36,318 nt of DNA from Oscillospiraceae bacterium (GCA_031262065.1 JAISIK010000010.1:1-36318); one strand, 5' to 3'; shown: positions 15,624 to 22,231, counted from the first letter of the stretch. The notes: generated by a model from the letters alone, not told the origin. Numbers and translations: made by a program.

Positions 15624-16745
15624 TTATTTTGTCGCCCACGTGCCCGTGGCGGCGCAGGTGAGGTAGGCGTTGATGAATCCGTCGATGCCGCCGTCCATAA
15701 CCGCGCCGATATTTGTGCTCTCGAAGCCGGTGCGGGTATCCTTCGCCAGCGTGTAGGGCATGAAGACATAGCTGCGGATTTGGCTGCCCCACTCGATTTT
15801 CTGCTGCACGCCCTTGATATCCGAAATCTTCTCGAAGTGCTCGCGCTCTTTGATTTCGATGAGTTTCGAGCGCAGCATGCGCATACAGGTTTCCTTGTTT
15901 TGGAACTGGTCGCGCTGCGTTTGGCAGGATACAACGATGCCGGTCGGCTTATGGATCAGGCGCACTGCCGAGGAGGTTTTGTTGATGTGCTGACCGCCCG
16001 CGCCCGAGGAGCGGTAGACCTGCATTTCGATGTCTTCCGGGCGAATTTCAATTTCCACGTCGTCCGAAATTTCGGGAATGACTTCGACCGCTGCAAAGGA
16101 CGTGTGCCGCCGCCCGGAGGAGTCGAAGGGGGAGATGCGCACCAAGCGGTGCACGCCAGCCTCGCTCTTGAGGAAGCCGTAGGCATTTTCGCCCTCGATC
16201 ATGATGTCGGCGGATTTCATGCCCGCTTCATCGCCGTCGAGATAGTCCAAAATTTTATAGGTGAAGCCGTGCGCCTCTGCCCAGCGGGTATACATGCGGT
16301 AGAGCATGTAGCACCAGTCCTGCGCCTCCGTGCCGCCTGCGCCTGCGTGGAAAGAAAGAAGCGCGTTGTTCGCGTCGTATTCGCCGGTCAAGAGCGTGGC
16401 GAGGCGGGCGGTTTCCATGGATTCTGCCAGTGCGGCGTAGCCCTGCACCAGTTCGCCGCGCATGGAGTCGTCACTCTCTTCCAGCGCCATGATGCAGATG
16501 GTCATCAAATCGTCCCACGCAGAGCACATGCCGTTGTAGGAATCGCGCCGTTTTTCCAGTTGCTTTGTGCGCGCTGCGAGCTTTTGCGAACGCGCGGGGT
16601 CGTCCCAAAAACCGGGCGATTCCGCCATTGCCTGCAGACGCTCCAGCTCGTCGAGCAAACTCTGCGGCAGATAAGCAGCGCGAAGCGCGTCGAGTTCCGG
16701 CTTCAGATTGTTCAGACGAACCTTATATTCTTCAAACTCTAACAT
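15624..16745 (-). CDS. prfB: Peptide chain release factor 2, without programmed frameshift
   Basis: Terminates translation at UGA and UAA. It is 373 residues from the ATG at 16745 (CGGAGAG upstream). The stop-codon recognition tripeptide Ser-Pro-Phe is in VRISPFDSSGRRHTSFAA, and the peptidyl-tRNA hydrolysis motif GGQ is in SSGAGGQHINKTSSAVR. The reading frame is continuous from MLEFEEYKVRLNNLKPE through the first 40 codons, so the autoregulatory +1 frameshift (in-frame UGA near codon 26) found in E. coli and many others is absent. It has its own promoter. Confidence 0.97.
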   Translation of the reverse strand: MLEFEEYKVRLNNLKPELDALRAAYLPQSLLDELERLQAMAESPGFWDDPARSQKLAARTKQLEKRRDSYNGMCSAWDDLMTICIMALEESDDSMRGELVQGYAALAESMETARLATLLTGEYDANNALLSFHAGAGGTEAQDWCYMLYRMYTRWAEAHGFTYKILDYLDGDEAGMKSADIMIEGENAYGFLKSEAGVHRLVRISPFDSSGRRHTSFAAVEVIPEISDDVEIEIRPEDIEMQVYRSSGAGGQHINKTSSAVRLIHKPTGIVVSCQTQRDQFQNKETCMRMLRSKLIEIKEREHFEKISDIKGVQQKIEWGSQIRSYVFMPYTLAKDTRTGFESTNIGAVMDGGIDGFINAYLTCAATGTWATK

Positions 16746-16855
16746 AGCATTCTCTCCGATATTATAAAATTCCGCTTCTCGGGCAGCCGCGTGCAGATTC
16801 CCAACCCGCACGCATCAATCTCCCGTCGGCGCAAATTTCCACATATACTATAAAC

Positions 16856-16884
16856 AGTATAGCCTGAAAACGCGCGTCTGTAAA
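16856..16884 (-). promoter_or_regulatory. Promoter for prfB
   Basis: Minus strand: -35 TTTACA (16879-16884), 17-nt spacer, -10 TATACT (16856-16861). The leader to the prfB start is about 105 nt. Confidence 0.7.
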
Positions 16885-16926
16885 GAAAAATTTCCCACGC
16901 CCGCAGCGCCCTGCGTTTGGGCAGAC

Positions 16927-16957
16927 AAAAGGGGCGAAAACGCCGCGCTTTCGTCCC
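16927..16957 (-). terminator. Minus-strand terminator upstream of prfB
   Basis: On the minus strand a stem of GGGACGAAAGCG with CGTTTTCGCCCC (plus 16931-16957) is followed by TTTT (16927-16930). It ends a transcript that enters from the right, 27 nt after the 29-aa frame. Confidence 0.65.
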
Positions 16958-16983
16958 TGCTACGATTTTCGAATTTGTCCTGT

Positions 16984-17073
16984 TCAGCGTGCGCTGGGGT
17001 AGTAGTCCTCTTCCGCGAAAATGAGGTCGTCAATATCCCCGCTTTGTAATTCTATAGGCATTGCCAATTCCAT
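16984..17073 (-). CDS. Possible 29-aa acidic peptide
   Basis: Minus-strand frame from the ATG at 17073: MELAMPIELQSGDIDDLIF, then AEEDYYPSAR. The sequence is acidic and protein-like, with an ordered-looking IDDLIF segment. A terminator follows 27 nt after the stop. AGAGAGGA lies directly before the first ATG, so translation may instead start at the TTG two codons in. Upstream, a small hairpin (GGGTG/CACCC) is present but no convincing promoter. Support is limited to composition plus the terminator. Confidence 0.33.
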   Translation of the reverse strand: MELAMPIELQSGDIDDLIFAEEDYYPSAR

Positions 17074-17211
17074 TCCTCTCTTGGGTGCGTGCACACCCGA
17101 ATGATAATAAAGATGCCGTCGCAGGCGAAAGTCTGCACGATTTCGCCGTGAGGCAGTACGGGTTATTATATGCGCGGCGATGTGAAAATTCCCGCGCAAT
17201 CGGGCGAGCGC

Positions 17212-17240
17212 TTGACACTTTGCTGAAAATCGGCTAAAAT
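17212..17240 (+). promoter_or_regulatory. Promoter for tRNA-Arg
   Basis: Consensus -35 TTGACA (17212-17217), 17-nt spacer, -10 TAAAAT (17235-17240), 44 nt before the tRNA 5' end. Confidence 0.82.
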
Positions 17241-17284
17241 GATAACGCTTCGGCGGCGCTTGCCGCAGAGGCAGCACCGAATAC

Positions 17285-17359
17285 GCCTCCTTAGTTAAAT
17301 GGATATAATAAACCCCTCCTAAGGGTTAGTTGTGAGTTCGATTCTCGCAGGGGGTGCCA
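17285..17359 (+). tRNA. tRNA-Arg (anticodon CCT)
   Basis: 75 nt with encoded CCA. Acceptor stem GCCTCCT pairs with AGGGGGT (two G-U pairs). The D-arm reads GTTAAATGGATATAAT. The anticodon stem AACCC/GGGTT is perfect, with loop CTCCTAA giving anticodon CCT for AGG codons. The T-arm is GTGAG-TTCGATT-CTCGC. It has its own consensus promoter. It marks the left side of the AT-rich HNH region, a common position for integration, though no integrase or duplicated 3' end was found. Confidence 0.92.
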
Positions 17360-17365
17360 AAAAGC

Positions 17366-17383
17366 GGCGGTTTTGCAACCGCC
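17366..17383 (+). terminator. Hairpin after tRNA-Arg
   Basis: GGCGGTT-TTGC-AACCGCC, beginning 7 nt after the tRNA CCA. No T-run follows, so it is a weak terminator or processing signal. Confidence 0.45.
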
Positions 17384-17391
17384 TAAATGAA

Positions 17392-17515
17392 GAATGAATG
17401 ATGAAGAATGAATGATGAAAAATGAATAGTGAATAATTAGGAGTGAAGAAGCCGCTTTTTGTATTATTCACTATTCATTATTCATTAGCGGCAGCGACTT
17501 CATTATTCATTAAGC
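17392..17515. repeat. Short tandem and inverted repeat cluster
   Basis: Two exact tandem copies of GAATGAATGATGAA (17392-17405, 17406-17419) run into AATGAATAGTGAATAAT (17421-17437). Its exact inverse complement is at 17463-17479, giving a 17-bp stem with a 25-nt loop. More TTCATTATTCATT copies follow to about 17512. This looks like a small palindromic mobile or extragenic repeat, not a coding region. Together with the tRNA hairpin it fills most of the 288 bases between the tRNA and the HNH gene. Confidence 0.75.
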
Positions 17516-17596
17516 GCCCGCTCGCAGGCGAATTGCCCATCGGCGAAACAGTATCTTTTTCGTAGTATCTTCCATTAAGAATTTTGTCAGCTCTTA

Positions 17597-17625
17597 TTGA
17601 AATTTGATGGGAGCTGTATTATTAT
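17597..17625 (+). promoter_or_regulatory. Promoter for the HNH gene
   Basis: TTGAAA (17597-17602), 17-nt spacer, TATTAT (17620-17625), about 23 nt before the likely start. Confidence 0.6.
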
Positions 17626-17647
17626 ATAGTTATAAAGAAAATAGGAT

Positions 17648-18607
17648 GTGGGTGTTTTGGAACCAAAACCACTTAGAGTTGAAAGAGTTGGCGAGAAGTT
17701 TATTTTGGATTTTGAAGGGTCAAAGCCGACTGTTGAACAGTGGGAAGACTTTTTGAGACATCAACATGTGGCAGGTAAGACATATCAATTAGACTTAATA
17801 GGGAAATGGTATTTAGAACCCTTTGGATGTGCTACATGCGCAGATGTAGCTGCACACAATAAAGATAAAAGCGGCAAAGCGTACGCAAAGCCAGCGTATC
17901 TTATTGGAAAAGATATGACTAACTTTTTAGAAAACAAATTTAAGATATTAGGTACGGATGGTAAAAACACCGGTTGGATTATTCCCTTTGAAGGTTGGTT
18001 AGGCGAAAAAACTGAAGATAATATAAATAGTATTACTTGGAAAATTCGTGATGAATTATATCAAGCTATCAATCGATTGGAATCTATTGATGAAATTAAA
18101 TCATGGCATGAAAAGAAACAAGCTAATGAAGCGATATTGAAACAAGATATTAGGGACGAAAATGAAAAAACTCTAAAAGAACTGGAGAAATTACCACCCG
18201 GGAGCGATAAAGAGGCATTTGTAAAAAGTAGAACCGGGCAAGGAGCGCTTAGGAATCAGTTGTTAAAGAAATATGGTTGCAAATGTTGTATTTGCGGTTT
18301 ATCAATGACAGAGTTGTTGGTGGCTAGCCATATTATCGAATGGAAAGACTCTACGGATGATGAAAAAACAGATCATGATAATGGGTTATTACTATGTGCA
18401 CAACACGATGCTTTGTTTGATAAGCATTTGATTTCTTTTGATAAAAAGGGAAGAATTGTAATTTCAAAATTGGCAAAAGAAGAAGAGTATCCAAAGTTAT
18501 GTATCAATAAGGATATTGCAATAAAGCTATACGGCAAGAATGCTACATACCTTGAAAAGCACAGAGAGAAATTAATGAAACCTTCACGTAGAAGTGATAT
18601 GCGATAG
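17648..18607 (+). CDS. HNH endonuclease domain protein, orphan AT-rich gene
   Basis: About 319 residues. The C-terminal third is an HNH_2-type nuclease: RTGQGALRNQLLKKYG, a Cys cluster CKCCICG (211-217), the first His in ASHIIEWKDS (His228), Asn245 in HDNGLLLC and the final His253 in AQHDALFDKH. The N-terminal half (1-140) is a separate domain of unknown type, with a charged helical linker at about 150-190. The start is uncertain: a GTG at 17648 or a TTG at 17657 fits, neither with a strong ribosome site. The gene is AT-rich and has no methyltransferase next to it. It is probably a stand-alone restriction or defence nuclease. Confidence 0.85.
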   Translation: MGVLEPKPLRVERVGEKFILDFEGSKPTVEQWEDFLRHQHVAGKTYQLDLIGKWYLEPFGCATCADVAAHNKDKSGKAYAKPAYLIGKDMTNFLENKFKILGTDGKNTGWIIPFEGWLGEKTEDNINSITWKIRDELYQAINRLESIDEIKSWHEKKQANEAILKQDIRDENEKTLKELEKLPPGSDKEAFVKSRTGQGALRNQLLKKYGCKCCICGLSMTELLVASHIIEWKDSTDDEKTDHDNGLLLCAQHDALFDKHLISFDKKGRIVISKLAKEEEYPKLCINKDIAIKLYGKNATYLEKHREKLMKPSRRSDMR

Positions 18608-18654
18608 CGCGCGATACGCACGCGGCATACATCTTCTCCATCAAATGATTTCAG

Positions 18655-18692
18655 ATACCCTGTATCCGCATGGGATGCAGGGTATTTCTTTT
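18655..18692 (+). terminator. Terminator for the HNH gene
   Basis: Stem ATACCCTGTATCC / GGGATGCAGGGTAT (loop GCAT), followed by TTCTTTT, 48 nt after the HNH stop codon. Confidence 0.75.
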
Positions 18693-18780
18693 GCGCGCAT
18701 ACTTTTTTCCTAGGGGGGCTATTCCCCGCGTAAAGCGTCCAAATTGCAGCTCGGCGGAAATAGTATTTTCAAACGCAAAT

Positions 18781-18830
18781 ATAGCAGAGCCCGCTTTCTG
18801 ATGGACTTTTCAGAAAGCGGGTTCTGCTAT
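18781..18830. repeat. 21-bp inverted repeat (hairpin)
   Basis: 18781-18801 pairs with 18810-18830 with only one G-U pair, around an 8-nt loop. It lacks a T-run, so it may be an extragenic palindrome rather than a simple terminator. Confidence 0.6.
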
Positions 18831-18936
18831 AGCGGTTTACGCAATTAGCTTTTGCGGCAGAACAACCGCTAATTTATAGAACATAAGAAATTACTGTTTA
18901 TAAGTCGATTCTTGTGAAATGTGCACAAATACTCTG

Positions 18937-18960
18937 TTGACAAATTTTGCTATTTGTCAA
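18937..18960. promoter_or_regulatory. 9-bp inverted repeat, operator-like
   Basis: TTGACAAAT-TTTGCT-ATTTGTCAA, a perfect two-fold symmetric site that includes a consensus -35 TTGACA. It may bind a dimeric regulator upstream of the M23 gene, which starts 249 nt later. Confidence 0.4.
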
Positions 18961-19208
18961 TTGTATTTTATAGACATTTCGTTTAATATTTAATTAAGCT
19001 AAATAATGAAACAGACAATTCGACAATTTACGACAGAGAAGGAAAAATCGTTTTAATATACGTTCGTTCTTATATGTTGATAGCCATTTACCCGCCGAAG
19101 GGTTGTAAATACATATCTGTGCTTCCGGGAAGGGGGTGGACAAGTTGATTTAATTCAAGGATAATCGCCCGTTTTGTTCGATATTGGTCTTAATGAAAGG
19201 AGTTACTT

Positions 19209-20366
19209 ATGAAAAAGAGGTTAATTGCGTTTTCCCTTGTACTTATGCTCATCCTTACGTGCTTCTCTCCAATCGCTGCAAACGCAGCAACGCTCACTTG
19301 GCCGGTTCTGCGGCTGAATTCCACCGGCGCGAATGTTACAGCGCTGCAGTATATGCTCAATTATTACGGCTATCCGGTAACTGTCAATGGGACATTCAAC
19401 CAAAGTACGGTAAACTATGTTAAAAGTTTTCAGCAAGCGGAGGGTTTGTCAAACGATGGCGTCGTAGGCACAAATACGTGGACTGCTTTAACAGATGTTC
19501 TGCAAAGGTCTTCCTCCTACAACGCGAATCTCACGAGAGCGATCCAGTATTTGTTGAACAATAAGTTCGGCTATTCATTAACTGTTAACGGAGTATTTAA
19601 CTCGGCAACTGACGCTGCGGTGCGCTCCTTCCAAACAAGCATGGGTCTGACTTCGGATGGGATTGTAGGTCCAAATACTTGGAACAATCTGATTGCCGCG
19701 TCCTCTGCGTTTAATGCAACGCAGTTTTGGGAGGATCGCGCAGACGACGGATGGGTTTCTCCCGTCGGTTACACACCCGGTGCGATAACGAACGGCGCGA
19801 AATTCAACTCCTCTCGTGACAGCGGCTCGCGCGTTCATGCGGGAACGGATTTCTATGTGAGCAACAATTACAGAAGCTATTATCTCAACCACAACAATAG
19901 CCTCACGGCGCTTGATACCTATGCGAAAACCTTCAAAGTACGCGCCATGTATGACGGGGTCGTCGTGCAGATATCCACGAACTTTTACAGAGGGACAAAA
20001 GCATTGGCGATCGAGCATGCAGACGGAACGGTGGCTCGTTACGGTGAAATCGGGATACTCTCCGGGATTACAGTAGGAACGATCGTGGAAACGGGGGAGG
20101 AAATCGGTTGGATTGCCTATCATAATGATGTCAATACAAGCAATTGCGACGGGGTTCACATGTTGCATCTTGAGGTGTATCTGGGGAATTCTCCTGAGGC
20201 AATCGCATCGGGCAACCCGCGATTCGCCGCATCCACTGCGCTTACGAACACAACCAGTCATTCTTACTATTATGCCAATGTGCCATCCTCGCTATCGCCC
20301 GCGCATTATGAAAGAAGAGCGGATTTGATTGATTCCACCGGCGCAAGAAATCTGCCGCTCAACTAG
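19209..20366 (+). CDS. Secreted peptidoglycan-binding M23-family protein
   Basis: A 385-residue exported protein. A signal peptide covers 1-27 (ending AANA). Two PG_binding_1 repeats follow at about 35-95 and 105-165, each with the Asp-Gly-Val/Ile-Val-Gly-x-Asn-Thr-Trp ending. A LytM-type M23 domain spans about 195-330. The zinc ligands His210, Asp214 (RVHAGTDF) and His320 are present. The usual HLH is MLH (HMLHLEVY), and the usual Tyr-Gly-His is RYGEIG. Some M23 proteins share this variant, so activity is likely but altered. It probably cuts cross-links in the wall or spore cortex. The ribosome site GAAAGGAG is good. Confidence 0.9.
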   Translation: MKKRLIAFSLVLMLILTCFSPIAANAATLTWPVLRLNSTGANVTALQYMLNYYGYPVTVNGTFNQSTVNYVKSFQQAEGLSNDGVVGTNTWTALTDVLQRSSSYNANLTRAIQYLLNNKFGYSLTVNGVFNSATDAAVRSFQTSMGLTSDGIVGPNTWNNLIAASSAFNATQFWEDRADDGWVSPVGYTPGAITNGAKFNSSRDSGSRVHAGTDFYVSNNYRSYYLNHNNSLTALDTYAKTFKVRAMYDGVVVQISTNFYRGTKALAIEHADGTVARYGEIGILSGITVGTIVETGEEIGWIAYHNDVNTSNCDGVHMLHLEVYLGNSPEAIASGNPRFAASTALTNTTSHSYYYANVPSSLSPAHYERRADLIDSTGARNLPLN

Positions 20367-20453
20367 CCCCCGCCCTGCGTGGAAACGCAATTTTGCGTTT
20401 CATTTTAAACAGCGGAGCACATACCCCCCGCATGCTGCAAATAGCGAAAGCCC

Positions 20454-20489
20454 ACAAGTAAAGTCCGCCTCTTGGCGGACTTTACTTGT
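20454..20489. terminator. Hairpin terminator after the M23 gene
   Basis: A 16-bp stem (20454-20469 with 20474-20489, loop TCTT). Its core AAGTCCGCC/GGCGGACTT repeats the secG terminator. Confidence 0.65.
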
Positions 20490-20495
20490 AGGCTG

Positions 20496-20517
20496 ACCAC
20501 CTTGAGGGTGGTTTTTT
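20496..20517 (+). terminator. Rho-independent terminator (plus strand)
   Basis: ACCACC-TTGAG-GGTGGT followed by TTTTT. It overlaps the last codon of the converging lipoprotein gene and stops transcription from the M23 side. Confidence 0.75.
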
Positions 20518-21052
20518 ACTTATCGAAATTAAACGCCAGCTGCACGGTGTCTGCGTTTAGCTGCATAAGCGTGATATAGTTTTTGGAGCCGGTCTCCCGC
20601 CATGTGTATACAGAGGCGTCGCTGGAGGTTGTGGACTCGCTTGGCTCGCCGTAGAGTTCGGTCACGCTGTCTTTGAGGTCTTTCTGCGTGGTTGCGGGGT
20701 CGTCGGTGCTGATGGTGCAGGATATTTTATTGCGCGTGTCGGAGAAGGTGTACTGCACCTGCGTGAAGGTAAAGTCTAAATAGGCAACATTGTTGTAGAT
20801 ATACAGCGGCGTGCCGTCTGCAATCTCTGTAGTTGCATCGGGTTCGCGACCTTCGGCTGTTTTCATTGCGTCGACGTCGAAGCTGCTGCTTGCGAGGTCT
20901 TTGTACGCAATGGCATTTTCGTCTGCAGGGAGGGATTCGCTGGGTTCGTCGTGGTTGTGCCCCTCGTGCTCGTCAGCCGTTTTCTTGTCGCAGGCTGCAA
21001 AGAGGCTCAGCAGCATGACAATGCTCAGTAAGAGTGCCAGTGTTCTTTTCAT
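20516..21052 (-). CDS. His-rich lipoprotein in the queT operon
   Basis: A 178-residue exported lipoprotein. The signal peptide MKRTLALLLSIVMLLSLFAAC ends in a lipobox, with Cys21 lipidated. It is followed by an acidic, His-rich segment DEHEGHNHDEPSES (about 26-39) that could bind metal. The rest is a beta-rich soluble domain with no family I recognise (YNNVAYLDFTFTQVQYTFSD). A far longer open frame exists upstream, but only the ATG at 21052 starts a signal peptide. It is the last gene after queT and the Gx transporter. A role in substrate capture is a guess from position. Confidence 0.82.
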   Translation of the reverse strand: MKRTLALLLSIVMLLSLFAACDKKTADEHEGHNHDEPSESLPADENAIAYKDLASSSFDVDAMKTAEGREPDATTEIADGTPLYIYNNVAYLDFTFTQVQYTFSDTRNKISCTISTDDPATTQKDLKDSVTELYGEPSESTTSSDASVYTWRETGSKNYITLMQLNADTVQLAFNFDK

Positions 21053-21077
21053 TGATATAACCCCCGGATAGATAGTT

Positions 21078-21569
21078 TTATAATTTCCGGCGGCGCAGCA
21101 ACAGAAGCTGTGCGCACAGACCGGTAAATATACCCGCGATGATGCCGCAAAGAAGCAGGAGCGGCGCGTAGAGCAGGAGCTGCGCAGTCTGCGTAAGCGC
21201 AAGCGCAACTGCCATTTGCCCGATATTATGCGCGATGCCGCCGATAACGCCCGCAACCCAGACCTGTTTCGGAGGCAAAAAACGCGCAACGAGCGCCATG
21301 GCGCAGAAGCTGAGAAGCCCCCCCGCAAGAGAGAAGAACAGCGCCATCATCTGCCCTGCGAAGATGTTTCCGAGCACGATGCGCAGCACAACGATCGCCA
21401 GTGCGTACTTCGGACCCAAGATGAAGAGGGCAAAAATGGTGACGATATTGCTCAGACCCGGCTTTGCCCCGGGAATGGGCAAAGGGAGCGGAATCTGCGC
21501 CTCCAGGACGAAGATTGTCAGCGCAACCGCCGCAAGCAGCGCGGATATCGCCAGCTTACGTGTGCGCAC
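21078..21569 (-). CDS. Gx-family membrane transporter (heptaprenyl diphosphate synthase component I-like)
   Basis: A 163-residue protein with five or six membrane helices. The start MRTRKLAISALLAAVALTIF and the segment PIPGAKPGLSNIVTIFALF match the Gx transporter family, whose members are often mislabelled as a heptaprenyl diphosphate synthase subunit. The fold resembles ECF substrate-binding subunits. GGIAHNIGQ is a further conserved loop. The gene is 18 nt downstream of queT and 25 nt upstream of the lipoprotein, with AAGGAGGAGAG before the ATG. Being in a preQ1-controlled transcript, it may act in the same uptake task, though its substrate is unknown. Confidence 0.88.
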   Translation of the reverse strand: MRTRKLAISALLAAVALTIFVLEAQIPLPLPIPGAKPGLSNIVTIFALFILGPKYALAIVVLRIVLGNIFAGQMMALFFSLAGGLLSFCAMALVARFLPPKQVWVAGVIGGIAHNIGQMAVALALTQTAQLLLYAPLLLLCGIIAGIFTGLCAQLLLLRRRKL

Positions 21570-21587
21570 AAAGCTCTCCTCCTTAGT

Positions 21588-22100
21588 TTAACAAAACAGC
21601 CGCCGTTGCAGACTGCGGGCGGACATGGCAAAATACAGCGCAGTGCCCAGCGTCAGAAGCACCGCAGCCTCGCCGATGGCGACGTAGAGCGCGTTGATCC
21701 AAAACGGCAGCTCGGCGAAATAGTGCGTCAGCTCCCAGCCGACCAAAAGCCCGTTGAAAATAGCGGGCATCAGCAGGGCGAGAAGCGGCAGGCGTTTGAT
21801 TTTCACATTGCGAAGCAGGTACATGCTCACTGCTGCAAGCAGCGTCGCCGCAGTGCCCACCAAAAAATCTAAGGGCAGCGCAGCTGTATTCGACAGATTA
21901 AACAGCAGGCAGCCGATGGTCAGTCCCGGAATTGCGGCGGGCGTAAACAGGGCGAAGATGCACAGCGCCTCCGAGGCGCGGAATTGGATAGCCATGGACG
22001 TTGTCCCGGGCAGCAAAAAATTCTGCGCGTAGGTCAGCGCGACGTACAGCGCGGCAAGCAGCGCGCCGTGGGCGATATAACGGGTGTGTTTTTGCTTCAT
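21588..22100 (-). CDS. queT: QueT-type queuosine precursor ECF substrate subunit
   Basis: A 170-residue membrane protein of the QueT family, the S component of an ECF transporter for a queuosine precursor such as preQ1 or queuine. About five helices are visible, with the family start TRYIAHGALLAALYVALTYA, then FRASEALCIFALFTPAAIPG and LPLDFLVGTAATLLAA. The ATG at 22100 has ACGGAGG 8 nt upstream. A preQ1-I riboswitch lies in its leader, which supports the substrate call directly. The shared EcfA/EcfT energising module is not in the window. Confidence 0.95.
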   Translation of the reverse strand: MKQKHTRYIAHGALLAALYVALTYAQNFLLPGTTSMAIQFRASEALCIFALFTPAAIPGLTIGCLLFNLSNTAALPLDFLVGTAATLLAAVSMYLLRNVKIKRLPLLALLMPAIFNGLLVGWELTHYFAELPFWINALYVAIGEAAVLLTLGTALYFAMSARSLQRRLFC

Positions 22101-22123
22101 GCTTTCCTCCGTATTTGGACAAA

Positions 22124-22158
22124 TGGGGAGGCATACGGGAGTCGAACCCGAGCCGCCT
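22124..22158 (-). other. tRNA T-arm-like hairpin in the queT leader
   Basis: Just after the riboswitch terminator the RNA contains AGGC...CGGG-TTCGACT-CCCG...GCCT, then CCCCA. The 7-nt TTCGACT loop is exactly tRNA-like. GGGCATA (22172-22178) can pair with TATGCCT (22129-22135) as a 7-bp acceptor-like stem, but D and anticodon arms are absent. It may be a remnant of a tRNA 3' end or simply a leader hairpin near the ribosome site. Confidence 0.4.
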
Positions 22159-22231
22159 AAAAAACGCCCACTATGCCCAAAACGGGCTTGTCCATAGTTT
22201 TATTTAACGACAGGATGGTTGCGAACTGTCG
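22159..22231 (-). ncRNA. preQ1-I riboswitch with antiterminator and terminator
   Basis: On the minus strand P1 is CGACAG (22226-22231) with CTGTCG (22208-22213), enclosing the 12-nt loop TTCGCAACCATC. The A-rich tail TTAAATAAAACTA runs to 22195. This is the compact preQ1-I layout, close to known Bacillus queC and Thermoanaerobacter examples. The tail ACTATG (22193-22198) can pair with CATAGT (22170-22175) as an antiterminator. Alternatively GCCC (22184-22187) pairs with GGGC (22166-22169), followed by six T (22159-22164). Bound preQ1 should capture ACTA, free the terminator and switch queT off. Confidence 0.85.

Larger units (their letters stand above)
18608..19208. other. Non-coding stretch with several hairpins
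   Basis: 601 bases without a convincing gene. It contains the HNH terminator, a 21-bp hairpin (18781-18830), a 9-bp inverted repeat (18937-18960) and a leader ahead of the M23 gene with GC-rich patches near 19088-19140 (CCCGCCGAAGGG and CTTCCGGGAAG). No promoter for the M23 gene could be chosen with confidence. Confidence 0.6.

Noticed and set aside
17392-17515. CRISPR-like array
   Set aside because: The repeats are 14-17 bp, tandem or inverted without unique spacers, and no cas genes are present.
17285-18607. Integrative element using tRNA-Arg as attachment site
   Set aside because: No integrase, and no second copy of the tRNA 3' end was seen downstream in the window.
19081-19160. Possible c-di-AMP (ydaO-type) or glycine riboswitch before the M23 gene
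   Set aside because: GCCGAAGGG and CCGGGAAGGGGG recall parts of these elements, and ydaO often precedes wall hydrolases. However, the conserved core blocks and overall pairing could not be found and the distance to the start is short.
21216-21872. Plus-strand open frame opposite the Gx and queT genes
   Set aside because: Composition is typical of antisense shadow (Arg, Gln, His-rich) and no ribosome site is present.
22124-22178. A complete tRNA gene on the minus strand
   Set aside because: T-arm and an acceptor-like stem are present, but only 36 nt separate the acceptor strands, so D and anticodon arms cannot fit.
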